NCBI GenBank assembly: GCA_902798385.1
Contig: CADBWK010000010.1
Location: forward strand, 1 to 62,724
Origin: an uncultured Bacteroidales bacterium
Lineage (GTDB): Bacteria; Bacteroidota; Bacteroidia; Bacteroidales; Paludibacteraceae
Direction of reading: 5' to 3'
Length of the DNA: 62,724 bases
In this document: in pieces, positions 1 to 9,020 of the stretch
Position numbering within the stretch: position 1 is the first letter of the stretch
Layout: each line of letters starts with the position of its first letter
Translations under genes and position numbers: made by a program
The notes under the pieces: generated by a model
Told to the model about the DNA's origin: nothing
Seen by the model: the letters and a program-made list of their open reading frames with translations, nothing else
The model's database searches: none

Positions 1-372
1 GCGGTACTGGCATTTGCGTGGGAGACCAATGAGCCGGTACATATGTTTGACTTCTTTATCCGCAACAACGATGAAATAGTATATAGCGGAATCACATCGA
101 CACCGTCTATCAGCATTTCCACCATGGAGACACCTGTTCCCGGAACATACCAATATACGTGGGGCGTGCGTTCACGAGACGAAAGCGGAGATCCTATTGG
201 CGAATGGGCTTATTCAGAAGCGGAAATGGTTATTGAGCAATCCACAGAGCAACTCCCCTTAATAGAGGGTGATGATTCTGCTTCCAAACCTGTAAAATTA
301 TTATGGCAAAACCGCTTATACATCCTTCGTGGAAATAAGATATACACCGTTCAGGGACAGGAAGTCAAGTGA
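1..372 (+). CDS. C-terminal end of a secreted protein with a short sorting-like tail (5' truncated)
   Basis: The reading frame is open from base 1, so only the last 123 residues are present. The visible part looks beta-rich and fibronectin-like (alternating Tyr/Trp/Val with a TYQYTWGVRSRDESG stretch), then an acidic linker, then a tail of about 25 residues containing LYILRGNKIYTVQGQEVK. That tail recurs at the end of the lyase at 3348, the subtilase at 12597 and the LRR protein at 43248, which suggests an exported cell-surface protein. The catalytic or binding part lies upstream of the window, so the function is unknown. It ends 18 bp before the DsbD start. Confidence 0.75.
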   Translation, partial: AVLAFAWETNEPVHMFDFFIRNNDEIVYSGITSTPSISISTMETPVPGTYQYTWGVRSRDESGDPIGEWAYSEAEMVIEQSTEQLPLIEGDDSASKPVKLLWQNRLYILRGNKIYTVQGQEVK

Positions 373-390
373 TCGGACAACCTATTGGCA

Positions 391-1938
391 ATGAAAAGAA
401 TACTAACTATATTAGTAGCCCTTATCCCGCTTTTTGCGGCGGCAGAACTTGTGCAGCCGGTGACGTGGAGCGGAGAAGCGGTAGGAGATAGTGTGCGGAT
501 AAAAGCAGCTATTGAACCCGGTTGGCACATGAATATCATCGAGTTCGGCGAACGTGAGTATGACGAGGAGTTCGCAGACTCGTTTGTCATTACGTTGGCT
601 GCCAACGAGCTGACACCTATCCGTTTCAATGCCTGTGACGATAAGATGTGTACAGCGCCCGAGGTGTGGGAGTATACGGCTGAAGGAGTGAAGGAATTAA
701 CGAATGAACGAGTTAGCGACACACGTTCTGTATGGCTCATCTTCCTATTAGGTCTTTTGGGCGGACTATTAGCCATCTTTACTCCTTGCGTATGGCCGAT
801 TATTCCGATGACGGTAAGCTTCTTCTTGAAGAAAGGCGGCGGACTGAAGGATGCGATATTATACGGACTAAGCATCATCGTGCTCTATGTGGGCTTGGGA
901 TTATTGGTGACCTTGCTCTTCGGTGCGTCCGCGCTGAATGACCTCAGTACCAACGCAATAGTGAATATCTTCTTCTTCCTTCTATTGGTAATCTTTGCAT
1001 TGTCGTTCTTCGGACTCTTCGAGATAACGCTTCCGGACAGTTGGTCAACGGCTTTGGATAATAAGGCACGCAGTACCGGAGGCTTCCTGAGTATCTTACT
1101 CATGGCCTTCACGCTGGTTATTGTATCCTTCTCGTGCACCGGACCGATTATCGGCACGCTGCTCGTGGAAGCAGCCGGCAAATCGCTCTTGGCACCCACG
1201 ATGGGTATGTTGGGCTTTGCGATTGCTTTGGCCTTGCCATTCTCGCTCTTTGCAATGTTCCCCGAATGGATGAAGAGTGCACCCAAATCGGGTGATTGGA
1301 TGACCTCCTTCAAAGTGACGCTTGCTTTCCTCGAACTGGCTCTATCCCTCAAATTCCTCTCTGTCGCCGACATGGCGTACGGATGGGGCATCCTGCCTCG
1401 TTGGCTGTTCATCGCTATCTGGATTGCATGTTTCGCAGGCATCGGTATCTATCTGATTCGTAAGAGTTGGGTAGGGAAGACGATTGCGGTGGCTTCGTTT
1501 GCTTTTGCAATATACCTTGTTCCGGGACTCTGGGGTGCACCTGTGAAAGCGATTGCTGCTTTTGCACCTCCGATGGAGATCGAAGGTCGCGAGGTATTCA
1601 ATGATTACGACGAAGGCCTTGCTTATGCTCGTCAGACCGGTAAACCCGTCATCATCGACTTCACCGGATATGGCTGTGTGAACTGCCGTAAGATGGAAGC
1701 GTACGTGCTGGATGACGATAGCGTGAAGACCCGCTTGCAAAACTACGTCTTCATCGAACTGTTTGTGGATGACAAGCGCGACGGAATAGGCGATAAGAAC
1801 AGTAAGATCCAGCGCGAGTTGTATGGCGCGAACGCCCAACCGTTCTACGTCCAACTCGATGCCTATGGACACCAAGTAGCGGAGCCGATTGCCTTTACCA
1901 CCGACCCGCTCGAATTTATCAATTGGCTAAAATACTAA
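391..1938 (+). CDS. dsbD: Thiol:disulfide interchange protein DsbD-like
   Basis: Inner-membrane protein that passes electrons from cytoplasmic thioredoxin to periplasmic thiols. Residues 1-18 form a signal peptide; about 20-110 are a DsbD N-terminal beta domain with a Cys pair (CDDKMC); about 115-390 are the multi-helix CcdA-like core with the two half-site cysteines in TPCVWP and SFSCTG; the last 110 residues are a thioredoxin fold with CVNC. At 515 aa it has the three-module layout of Bacteroidota DsbD. I chose the ATG at 391 over the TTG at 385. It lies 18 bp after the preceding gene and 4 bp before rlmB, probably co-transcribed. Confidence 0.92.
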   Translation: MKRILTILVALIPLFAAAELVQPVTWSGEAVGDSVRIKAAIEPGWHMNIIEFGEREYDEEFADSFVITLAANELTPIRFNACDDKMCTAPEVWEYTAEGVKELTNERVSDTRSVWLIFLLGLLGGLLAIFTPCVWPIIPMTVSFFLKKGGGLKDAILYGLSIIVLYVGLGLLVTLLFGASALNDLSTNAIVNIFFFLLLVIFALSFFGLFEITLPDSWSTALDNKARSTGGFLSILLMAFTLVIVSFSCTGPIIGTLLVEAAGKSLLAPTMGMLGFAIALALPFSLFAMFPEWMKSAPKSGDWMTSFKVTLAFLELALSLKFLSVADMAYGWGILPRWLFIAIWIACFAGIGIYLIRKSWVGKTIAVASFAFAIYLVPGLWGAPVKAIAAFAPPMEIEGREVFNDYDEGLAYARQTGKPVIIDFTGYGCVNCRKMEAYVLDDDSVKTRLQNYVFIELFVDDKRDGIGDKNSKIQRELYGANAQPFYVQLDAYGHQVAEPIAFTTDPLEFINWLKY

Positions 1939-1942
1939 ATTT

Positions 1943-2734
1943 ATGATAAATCACCAATCAAAAATCACAAATCACAAATCCTACGACACGAAGCGTCCGC
2001 CGGAGAAAGAGATGATCTTCGGTATCCGTGCGGTGATGGAAGCCATCGATGCCGGCAAAGTGCTTGATAAAGTACTGATTCGTCGCGATATGTCCTCTGC
2101 TATCGGCAGAGAGTTATTGTTGAAGTTGGAAGGCACCGGAACGCAGATCCAACGTGTGCCGTTGGAGAAACTCAATCAGTTCACCGATAAGAATCATCAA
2201 GGTGTGATCGCATTCCTTAGCCCGATAGAGTTCACACCGTTGGATAGTTTGGTGCAGAGCCTGTATGACGAAGGTAAGACGCCGTTACTGATGATGCTGG
2301 ATGGTGTAACAGACGTACGCAATTTCGGTGCGATCGCACGTACCTGCGTGTGCGCAGGTGTACACGCGCTTATTATAGGTACGCGCGGTAGTGCAGCTAT
2401 CAACGGCGATGCCGTCAAAGCCTCTGCGGGTGCGTTACATTCCCTGCCTATTTGCAAGGTGGAGAACTTGCAGAACGCATTGACCTATCTCCGTGACAGC
2501 GGTTTAAGCATCGTAGCAGCTACCGAACACACCGATCGGAACTACACGGAAGTCGATATGACCGTGCCGACTTGTATCGTCATGGGGTCCGAAGAGAAGG
2601 GTATCTACGAAGAGAACCTCAAACTCTGTACGGATAAGGTGCGTTTGCCGATGACCGGCACGATCGAGTCACTCAATGTTTCTGTGGCAGCCGGTGTATT
2701 CATTTATGAAGCTATCCGCCAAAGAGGGTTATGA
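1943..2734 (+). CDS. rlmB: 23S rRNA 2'-O-ribose methyltransferase, TrmH/SpoU family (RlmB-like)
   Basis: SAM-dependent SPOUT methyltransferase expected to modify a guanosine in 23S rRNA. A substrate-binding N-terminal domain is followed by the SPOUT knot motifs DGVTDVRNFGAIARTC, MGSEEKGI and SLNVSVAAGVF. The first 20 or so residues are abnormal: they are encoded by a 7-bp-period repeat array and have no counterpart in the family, whose proteins usually start near the EMIFGIRAV motif. The true start could be the ATG at 2012 instead of 1943. Its stop overlaps the next start by 4 bp (ATGA), so the two are probably translationally coupled. Confidence 0.9.
   Translation: MINHQSKITNHKSYDTKRPPEKEMIFGIRAVMEAIDAGKVLDKVLIRRDMSSAIGRELLLKLEGTGTQIQRVPLEKLNQFTDKNHQGVIAFLSPIEFTPLDSLVQSLYDEGKTPLLMMLDGVTDVRNFGAIARTCVCAGVHALIIGTRGSAAINGDAVKASAGALHSLPICKVENLQNALTYLRDSGLSIVAATEHTDRNYTEVDMTVPTCIVMGSEEKGIYEENLKLCTDKVRLPMTGTIESLNVSVAAGVFIYEAIRQRGL
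1946..1980 (+). repeat. Heptad (7-bp period) array at the rlmB start
   Basis: About five units of 7 bp, each starting AAT: aatcacc, aatcaaa, aatcaca, aatcaca, aatcc. It lies just after the annotated ATG and would encode a low-complexity N-terminal extension of RlmB. Same class as the arrays at 4911, 51986, 54663 and 55664. Confidence 0.85.
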
Positions 2735-3411
2735 CGGTTTTATACGAAGATAATCATATTATTGCCGTCAACAAGACCTGCAACGAGATCGTGCAGGGCG
2801 ATAAGACCGGAGACACGCCCCTTTCGGAAATCGTCAAGGCCTATATCAAAGAAAAGTACAACAAACCCGGCGAGGTCTTTCTTGGCGTAACTCATCGTTT
2901 GGATCGTCCTACGAGCGGGGTAGTGCTCTTTGCTCGAACCAGCAAAGCCCTCACCCGTCTCAATGAGATGTTTAAGTCCCATGAGCAGATCAAAAAGACC
3001 TATTGGGCTATCGTACAAGGCTGCCCTAAACAACCCGAAGCACGACTCGAAAACAGGCTGATTCGTAACGAGACACAGAACAAAAGCTATATTGCCAAAC
3101 CGCACGCAAATAATGCGAAGCAGGCCATTTTGGAATATAAAACCTTAGTTCGCGGCGAAAACTACACGCTTTTAGAGGTTAATCTGGAGACCGGACGTCA
3201 TCATCAGATACGCTGTCAATTGGCTGCAATCGGCTGTCCCGTGAAGGGCGATCTGAAATATGGATCCAAACGCTCCAATCCCGATGGAGGCATATGCCTG
3301 CACGCACGAAAAATAGAATTTATTCACCCTGTAAGTAAAGAAAATATATGTATTACAGCTCCCGTTCCAAACGATTCTTTGTGGCAGCAACTCTCTGCCT
3401 CTGTTCAGTAA
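2731..3411 (+). CDS. RluA-family pseudouridine synthase
   Basis: Converts uridine to pseudouridine in rRNA or tRNA; the exact target cannot be told. The catalytic aspartate lies in HRLDRPTSGVVLFA, and the family signatures LETGRHHQIRCQLA and GDLKYG follow. There is no N-terminal S4 domain, so it is the short RluA/RluC-like form (226 aa). It overlaps rlmB by 4 bp upstream and the lyase gene by 64 bp downstream in another frame. Confidence 0.9.
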   Translation: MTVLYEDNHIIAVNKTCNEIVQGDKTGDTPLSEIVKAYIKEKYNKPGEVFLGVTHRLDRPTSGVVLFARTSKALTRLNEMFKSHEQIKKTYWAIVQGCPKQPEARLENRLIRNETQNKSYIAKPHANNAKQAILEYKTLVRGENYTLLEVNLETGRHHQIRCQLAAIGCPVKGDLKYGSKRSNPDGGICLHARKIEFIHPVSKENICITAPVPNDSLWQQLSASVQ

Positions 3412-5027
3412 TTGCATCAGCGGCTGTGTTGCCGGACACCCTTCTTGCCTTCCCGGGCGCAGAAGGATTCGGTAAGTACACTTCCGGTGGTCGCGGAGGT
3501 AAGGTGGTTTATGTCACTAGTCTGGCAGATGATGCCAATGGTGATACCGAAGGAACGCTCCGTTGGGCTATGAAACAGTATCCGAACGAACCGCTTACAG
3601 TATGCTTTGCCGTAACAGGTGAGATACGGCTCGTCAAGGATCTGCGTATCAACCGCAAGAACTACACGATAGCTGGTCAAACAGCGCCGGGAGTGGGAAT
3701 TGTCATCACGCACAATAAGGTTAATTGTGGCGGTTCAGAGAATTTTATTATTCGTAATATACGCTTCCGCGTAGGAAATGAGACGGCCGGCGGAGACTTT
3801 TGCAAAGAGAACGCGTTCGGAGCGGAGAATAGTAGTAATTTCATCATCGACCACTGCGATTTTGGTTGGTCGGCAGAAGAGAACATCAACACGTTCGACG
3901 GGCATTTCTTTACAGTACAATACTGCCTGGTACACGAGGGATTATATAATTCCGGTCACCCCAAGGGCGCGCGCGGATACGGCTGCCAGTGGGGAGGTTC
4001 GCCTGCTTCCTATCATCATAACTTGTTAGCCCATAATAACGGCCGTTCATGCCGTTTTAACGGTGCACGTAATAATGATCGCGTGGTGTATTTGGACTAT
4101 ATCAACAATGTGAATTTCAATTACTACGGTGGTAGTAGCGGTTGTCACGGAGGTGAGAATACCTGCGATGACAAGTATTATAACGGCAAGAACTCCGGGC
4201 ATGAGGTGAATTTTGTCAATAACTACTATATCAAAGGACCGAATACAACGAACACACGTCTTTTCTTCGTGGCAGATGAGAAACGAAAGGATGGAGATCC
4301 AAGTAAGGGACCGAGCCAATGGTACGTTAATGGCAATATTTATGAAGGAGAACCCAATGCAACAGCCAATAACTGGAGTGCGGTAACGATCAAGACTTAT
4401 ACCGAAGAGCAAGCACGCGTAGACACGCTTATCCGCACGAAGACGCCTTATTGGGACTGTAACGCCGACTCAACGGAGTTCTCGGGTTTGTATGATTTTG
4501 AGATGTACGCTTATGCCGTAGAGTCTTTTGAGACGGCAGAACAAGCGCGGCAGAATGTCTTAGACACCGTTGGGGCTTTCCCCCGTGACCACGTGGAGAA
4601 ACGTATCATTGCAGAGACGCGCGATAACACCTACACCTATTCGGGGAGCAAAAGCAAAAAGAAGGGTATCATCGATACACCCGCTGATGCGGAAGGTTTC
4701 TATGACTATACCGTTGTAGCACCTTTGCAAGACACCGACCTCGATGGCATGCCGGACACTTGGGAAATCGCCAATGGCTGTGACCCGAATACACCGGATA
4801 ACAACGTCCGCCATGCGAGCGGTTATACCATGCTCGAGATGTATCTGCACTACGCCATGACTCATAAAGCTCCCATGGACGATGGCTACCAAGAACCGCA
4901 GGGAGTTGAAATAACCAATTACCAACAACCAATCACCACTAAAATACTCCGCGACGGACAGATTTATATCCAACGCGGAGCAAAAACATACACCCTTCAT
5001 GGGCAACTTATAGAGGCAGGTAAATAA
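3348..5027 (+). CDS. Secreted pectate-lyase-like (PL1-type) beta-helix protein with C-terminal tail
   Basis: Predicted polysaccharide lyase that cleaves pectic polymers outside the cell. A signal peptide (about 1-26) is followed by the Bacteroidota PL1 start FPGAEGFGKYTSGGRGGKV and a right-handed parallel beta-helix (about 30-390) rich in Asn ladders and metal-binding Asp/His. Near residue 460 is a calcium-type loop, DTDLDGMPDTWE. The last 40 residues are a linker encoded by a heptad repeat and the shared tail GQIYIQRGAKTYTLHGQ. The ATG at 3348 lies inside rluA; it is chosen because it gives a normal signal peptide. The 3' end overlaps rsmG by 20 bp tail to tail. Substrate specificity is inferred only from family. 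Confidence 0.82.
   Translation: MYYSSRSKRFFVAATLCLCSVIASAAVLPDTLLAFPGAEGFGKYTSGGRGGKVVYVTSLADDANGDTEGTLRWAMKQYPNEPLTVCFAVTGEIRLVKDLRINRKNYTIAGQTAPGVGIVITHNKVNCGGSENFIIRNIRFRVGNETAGGDFCKENAFGAENSSNFIIDHCDFGWSAEENINTFDGHFFTVQYCLVHEGLYNSGHPKGARGYGCQWGGSPASYHHNLLAHNNGRSCRFNGARNNDRVVYLDYINNVNFNYYGGSSGCHGGENTCDDKYYNGKNSGHEVNFVNNYYIKGPNTTNTRLFFVADEKRKDGDPSKGPSQWYVNGNIYEGEPNATANNWSAVTIKTYTEEQARVDTLIRTKTPYWDCNADSTEFSGLYDFEMYAYAVESFETAEQARQNVLDTVGAFPRDHVEKRIIAETRDNTYTYSGSKSKKKGIIDTPADAEGFYDYTVVAPLQDTDLDGMPDTWEIANGCDPNTPDNNVRHASGYTMLEMYLHYAMTHKAPMDDGYQEPQGVEITNYQQPITTKILRDGQIYIQRGAKTYTLHGQLIEAGK
4911..4943 (+). repeat. Heptad array in the linker before the C-terminal tail of the lyase
   Basis: Units aataacc, aattacc, aacaacc, aatcacc, then act: a 7-bp period in frame inside the coding sequence, giving the linker ITNYQQPITT directly before the sorting-like tail. 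Confidence 0.8.
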
Positions 5028-5622
5028 CCTGTTTGGTCTCGAACCACTCGCCTTTAAACCAATTGCTGCAGGGGGTAACCTCTGCAGTTTTTATGTACGG
5101 AGCAATCTCTGCCTGTAAATCCCCGCCTTTGAGTACGACCAATCCGTTTGGTACGGCATTGCGATGCTTGTTGGAGATGTTTTTCTGCACTAACTTGACC
5201 AAATCGGGTAGGGGCATCACAGCACGAGAAACGACAAAATCGAACTTCTGCTTCTCTTCTTCTACGCGTTCTTGTTTGCATACCACATTGGTCAACCCTA
5301 ACGCCTTTGCCACTTCTGTTGCAACCTTGATCTTCTTGCCGATCGAATCAATCAATAGGAACTGACATTCCGGAAACAGAATCGCCAACGGGATACCCGG
5401 AAAACCGCCTCCTGTACCGACATCCATAATAGTTGTACCCGGCTGAAAAGGCAGTAACTTAGCAATCGCTAAGGAGTGCAGCACATGGTGTTCGTACAGA
5501 TTGTCTATGTCCTTACGCGAAATGACGTTGATCTTGCTGTTCCAATCGCGATAAAGTGCGTCAAGCTGAGCAAACTGCTCAGCCTGACGTTCTGTTAGTT
5601 TAAAATATTCAGAAATAATCAT
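5008..5622 (-). CDS. rsmG: 16S rRNA (guanine527-N7)-methyltransferase
   Basis: SAM-dependent methylation of 16S rRNA G527. The SAM-binding motif is IMDVGTGGGFPGIPLAILFP, and SRAVMPLPDLV and LKGGD are typical RsmG signatures. At 204 aa it is full length. It overlaps yebC by one base (TAATG) and is the last gene of the four-gene unit starting at the promoter at 11017. Confidence 0.93.
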   Translation of the reverse strand: MIISEYFKLTERQAEQFAQLDALYRDWNSKINVISRKDIDNLYEHHVLHSLAIAKLLPFQPGTTIMDVGTGGGFPGIPLAILFPECQFLLIDSIGKKIKVATEVAKALGLTNVVCKQERVEEEKQKFDFVVSRAVMPLPDLVKLVQKNISNKHRNAVPNGLVVLKGGDLQAEIAPYIKTAEVTPCSNWFKGEWFETKQVIYLPL

Positions 5623-6341
5623 TATTCTGCCATGTTGGTGAATACGTTCTGAACGTCCTCGTCTTCCTCGATCTTGTCGATGAGTTTCTGTACGGACTCG
5701 CGTTGCTCGTCTGTCAGTTCCTTGGTATCGTTCGGGATACGAACAAACTCCATGGATTGAATCTCGAAGCCGTTGTCCTCAAGGTATTTCTGCATCGAGA
5801 CAGCTGCATCGAAATCCGAGTAGATAACGATCGTGTTCTCTTCTTCGTCCACGCCAAGTTCTTCTACGCCGAAGTCAATCAACTCCAACTCCAACTCATC
5901 CAGATCGATGCCGTCCTTCATCGTCACAGTAAAGCATGCTTTACGATCGAAGAGGAACTGCAACGAACCCTGTGTGCCGAGTGTTCCGCCGAACTTGGTG
6001 AAGTAGGAGCGGATATTGGCTACTGTACGCATGTGGTTGTCGGTAGCGGTCTCCACGAAGATAGCAATACCGTGCGGACCGTATCCTTCGTAGTTGATCT
6101 CCTTATAACCCTCCGATGACTTATCGGTCGCTTTCTTGATGGCACGATCGATGTTATCCTTCGGCATGTTCTCGCGCTTGCATTGTTGAATCAAGGCGCG
6201 CAGACGCGGGTTAGAGTCCGGATCCGGTCCACCCTCGCGGGCAGCAATAGTGATTTCCTTACCTAATTTGGTAAATGTGCGGGACATATGTCCCCATCTT
6301 TTCAGTTTTGTCGCTTTGCGATATTCAAACGCTCTTCCCAT
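5622..6341 (-). CDS. yebC: YebC/PmpR (TACO1-like) family protein
   Basis: Three-domain YebC fold; members are described as DNA-binding regulators or as factors easing translation of proline-rich stretches. Signatures seen are WGHMSRTFTKLGKEI, NPRLRALIQQCKRENMPKDN and GYGPHGIAIFVE. Full length at 239 aa, with an acidic C-terminus. It follows the OmpA gene by 14 bp and overlaps rsmG by 1 bp. Confidence 0.92.
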   Translation of the reverse strand: MGRAFEYRKATKLKRWGHMSRTFTKLGKEITIAAREGGPDPDSNPRLRALIQQCKRENMPKDNIDRAIKKATDKSSEGYKEINYEGYGPHGIAIFVETATDNHMRTVANIRSYFTKFGGTLGTQGSLQFLFDRKACFTVTMKDGIDLDELELELIDFGVEELGVDEEENTIVIYSDFDAAVSMQKYLEDNGFEIQSMEFVRIPNDTKELTDEQRESVQKLIDKIEEDEDVQNVFTNMAE

Positions 6342-6355
6342 TGTAATATGTTGTT

Positions 6356-9007
6356 TTAATTGTTATTTTCTTTATCGGGAGCATCTTCTACCGGTTGGGG
6401 ATCAGCGTGGTCGAGGACGGTCTCAATATGTACTTCCTCGAAACTGATCTTGAACTCAACGCGGCGGTTCTTTGCACGACCGGTCTTGGTGTTGTTATCA
6501 GCAATCGGTTGATCTTGACCGTATCCGACAGCCGTCATGCGTTGGAAGTCAACACCCTTCTTGATCATATAATCCATTACGGCCTGAGCACGTTTTTCAG
6601 ACAGGTTCTTGTTCGCCTCTGCATTACCGGTGTTATCCGTGTGACCCTGAACCTCAATGATATAATTGCTGTTCTCAATGAAGATATTAGCAATCTGGTC
6701 GAGGAGCGGGTAGGATTTCTTTTTGATAGTTGCCTTGCCGGTCTCAAACTCGATACCTTGCATTGCTTTTTGGAGCAATTGACGAACCTCACGTTTCAGT
6801 TCCGGACAACCCTTATTCTCTTTCAAACCAGGTACAGTCGGACACTCGTCTTTATAGTCAGGTACTCCATCTGCATCACTATCCAGCTCACAGCCCTTAG
6901 CGTCTACATGACCCCATGCTGCTTTCGGCGTGTTAGGACACTCGTCCATATAGTCAGCTACGCCGTCGCCGTCACTATCGATCGGACAACCCTTGGCATC
7001 GACTTTGCCATGAGCCTCTTTCGGCGTACCCGGACACTCATCCAGATAATCAGCTACGCCGTCACCATCGGTATCCATCGGACAACCCTTGGCATCAACT
7101 TTGCCATATGCCTCTTTCGGCGTACCCGGACACTCATCCAGATAATCAGCTACACCGTCACCATCGGTATCCATCGGACAACCTACGCTATCCACCATAC
7201 CGCGTGCGGCCTCCGGAGTGTTCGGACAACGATCCTTGTAGTCCTCAACACCATCACCGTCGGTATCTAATGCACAGCCAACGCTATCCACGAAACCGAT
7301 TGCGGCTGCCGGCGTTCCCAGACAGTGGTCTAAGTAATCAGGTACACCATCGTGATCCTCGTCCAACGGACAACCGTTCTCGTCCACTTGTACACCACGC
7401 GGCGTATCCGGACACATATCGAGTTTGTCCCACACGCCGTCTTTATCTTTATCCTTGCGGTTGGACCCCCAGCAAATGGAGAAACCGAGCGCGAGATTAA
7501 CCATCTTTGCCTTATAGGGCAGCACATACTTGTCGCTGTTCGGCAATTTAGCATAACTCGTCGGGATATAATCCATAGCAAGCGTAAGGTTGATTCCGTC
7601 GTACGGCATAAATCCGATACCGGCGCCAATATTGCTGTACTTGCCGTTGTTCATCAACGAGTAGCTCACGGCAATATTAAACCAGTTGACCGGACGGAAT
7701 GCCGCACCGAACGTAACTTCTTCGTACAAACGCGCATTGTACAGACGAGTCGCAGAAACGACACCGATACCAACGCGATTGTCCCAGAAGTTAGCATCCA
7801 GACCAATGTTCAGACGGGCTGATGTCATGCGAGCAAAGCCTTTTTTCTGGCCATCTCCGAAACGAACACCGTTTAACATATTGATCAGGTTGTTCGTTAC
7901 GGTGTCCATCAACATCTGGGTGTTGAAATTACCGTTCTCATCCTTATACTTGCTGTATTCGATATTTCCGGCTCCTTCAAACTTCACCTGAGAACTATCC
8001 AACGTACACTCGAAACGGGTAGCTTTCGTCCAATAGATGAAACCAAGATCGGTAATAGCTGCACTAACTTGCAGTTGCTCAATCGGCTTCCAGGTAAAAC
8101 CGAGGTCAATAGCAGCACCGTAGCCCGAAGGAACGGCCATCTTCATCAGTTTCTTGGTATCTACCTTGCCATCAGTCTTGTAATCGATCAGCTTGTCGAT
8201 ATCGAGTTTCTCAGCACTTGGATCTTTGCCGCTGATACCGTCATATATCTCTTTTCCGGTCTTGCCTCCTACGTATTGAGCCAGATAATCACCGTTAATC
8301 GGACCCGCTACATCAAGTTGCATCGTACCACCAATCTTCCACCATTCCGTATCGGCATACAGGTTGAGTTGCTTGTTGTTAAGACCGACATAAGCCGTTC
8401 CCAATAGCACTTTTAACTTACCACCGACTGTCCATTGGTCGTTGATCTTATGGCTGTATCCGCCTTCAATTTCGGTGTATATAGAGGCGCCGGCTCCTAA
8501 ACCCGAAAGACCTACGATGTTTTGAGCACCGTTGCTCAAGTTCTTCATACCGCCGCCTAAAGCAAATTCAAAGATAGACTTTGGCACGGTCGTTCCCATT
8601 TCGATGCGCTCATTGATACCAATCGTTAAGTACCCGTTATCTTTGATACGGAAACCCATGTTCAAGAAACCAATCGTCACGTCGCCGTTGAGATAAGTCA
8701 TACTACGCAACTGCTTCAAGAACTTACTCTTGTCCGCATTCGGGTGAAGTGGAGTGATCGTATTGCCGGTAGCAGGGTCAATGAAGAAGATGTCACTCAT
8801 TGTCAGCGAGTTGTCACCGATCCCAAACTGCGACCATCCAAGTGGAGTAAAGTTGATAAAACCTTGACTCACTGGTTGGAACGCCGGGTTGATCGTGTGA
8901 CGCATCGGCGCGTTCTCCAAGAAGTAGAGTGTGGTTACTTGCTGTGCACTTGCACTAATGGTTAGCATCGCCACGAGGGCTGCGAGAATAAAACGTTTCG
9001 TTGTCAT
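6356..9007 (-). CDS. DUF5723 beta-barrel, thrombospondin type-3 repeats and OmpA peptidoglycan-binding domain
   Basis: Outer-membrane anchor protein of 883 aa. Signal peptide (1-21); a DUF5723 barrel (about 25-510) beginning with TLYFLENAPMRHTINPAF; about eight TSP3 calcium repeats (520-760) of the form D-x-D-x-D-G-V-x-D-x2-D-x-C-P; then an OmpA domain (about 770-865) with the peptidoglycan-contact stretch GHTDNTGNAEANKNLSEKRA, and an acidic tail. The TSP3 units are nearly identical at DNA level (see 6985). It probably links the outer membrane to peptidoglycan through a calcium-stiffened rod. It starts 13 bp after the lipoprotein gene. Confidence 0.88.
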   Translation of the reverse strand: MTTKRFILAALVAMLTISASAQQVTTLYFLENAPMRHTINPAFQPVSQGFINFTPLGWSQFGIGDNSLTMSDIFFIDPATGNTITPLHPNADKSKFLKQLRSMTYLNGDVTIGFLNMGFRIKDNGYLTIGINERIEMGTTVPKSIFEFALGGGMKNLSNGAQNIVGLSGLGAGASIYTEIEGGYSHKINDQWTVGGKLKVLLGTAYVGLNNKQLNLYADTEWWKIGGTMQLDVAGPINGDYLAQYVGGKTGKEIYDGISGKDPSAEKLDIDKLIDYKTDGKVDTKKLMKMAVPSGYGAAIDLGFTWKPIEQLQVSAAITDLGFIYWTKATRFECTLDSSQVKFEGAGNIEYSKYKDENGNFNTQMLMDTVTNNLINMLNGVRFGDGQKKGFARMTSARLNIGLDANFWDNRVGIGVVSATRLYNARLYEEVTFGAAFRPVNWFNIAVSYSLMNNGKYSNIGAGIGFMPYDGINLTLAMDYIPTSYAKLPNSDKYVLPYKAKMVNLALGFSICWGSNRKDKDKDGVWDKLDMCPDTPRGVQVDENGCPLDEDHDGVPDYLDHCLGTPAAAIGFVDSVGCALDTDGDGVEDYKDRCPNTPEAARGMVDSVGCPMDTDGDGVADYLDECPGTPKEAYGKVDAKGCPMDTDGDGVADYLDECPGTPKEAHGKVDAKGCPIDSDGDGVADYMDECPNTPKAAWGHVDAKGCELDSDADGVPDYKDECPTVPGLKENKGCPELKREVRQLLQKAMQGIEFETGKATIKKKSYPLLDQIANIFIENSNYIIEVQGHTDNTGNAEANKNLSEKRAQAVMDYMIKKGVDFQRMTAVGYGQDQPIADNNTKTGRAKNRRVEFKISFEEVHIETVLDHADPQPVEDAPDKENNN
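6985..7176 (-). repeat. 96-bp tandem repeat encoding TSP3 units
   Basis: Two adjacent 96-bp copies (6985-7080 and 7081-7176) differ at only a few positions; more diverged copies continue on both sides. Each encodes 32 residues of the calcium-binding rod, so copy number could change by recombination. Confidence 0.85.
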
Positions 9008-9020
9008 AATTCAGCCCTCC

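Noticed and set aside
373-390. Regulatory element between the first two genes
   Set aside because: Only 18 bp with no promoter or hairpin; treated as plain operon spacing.
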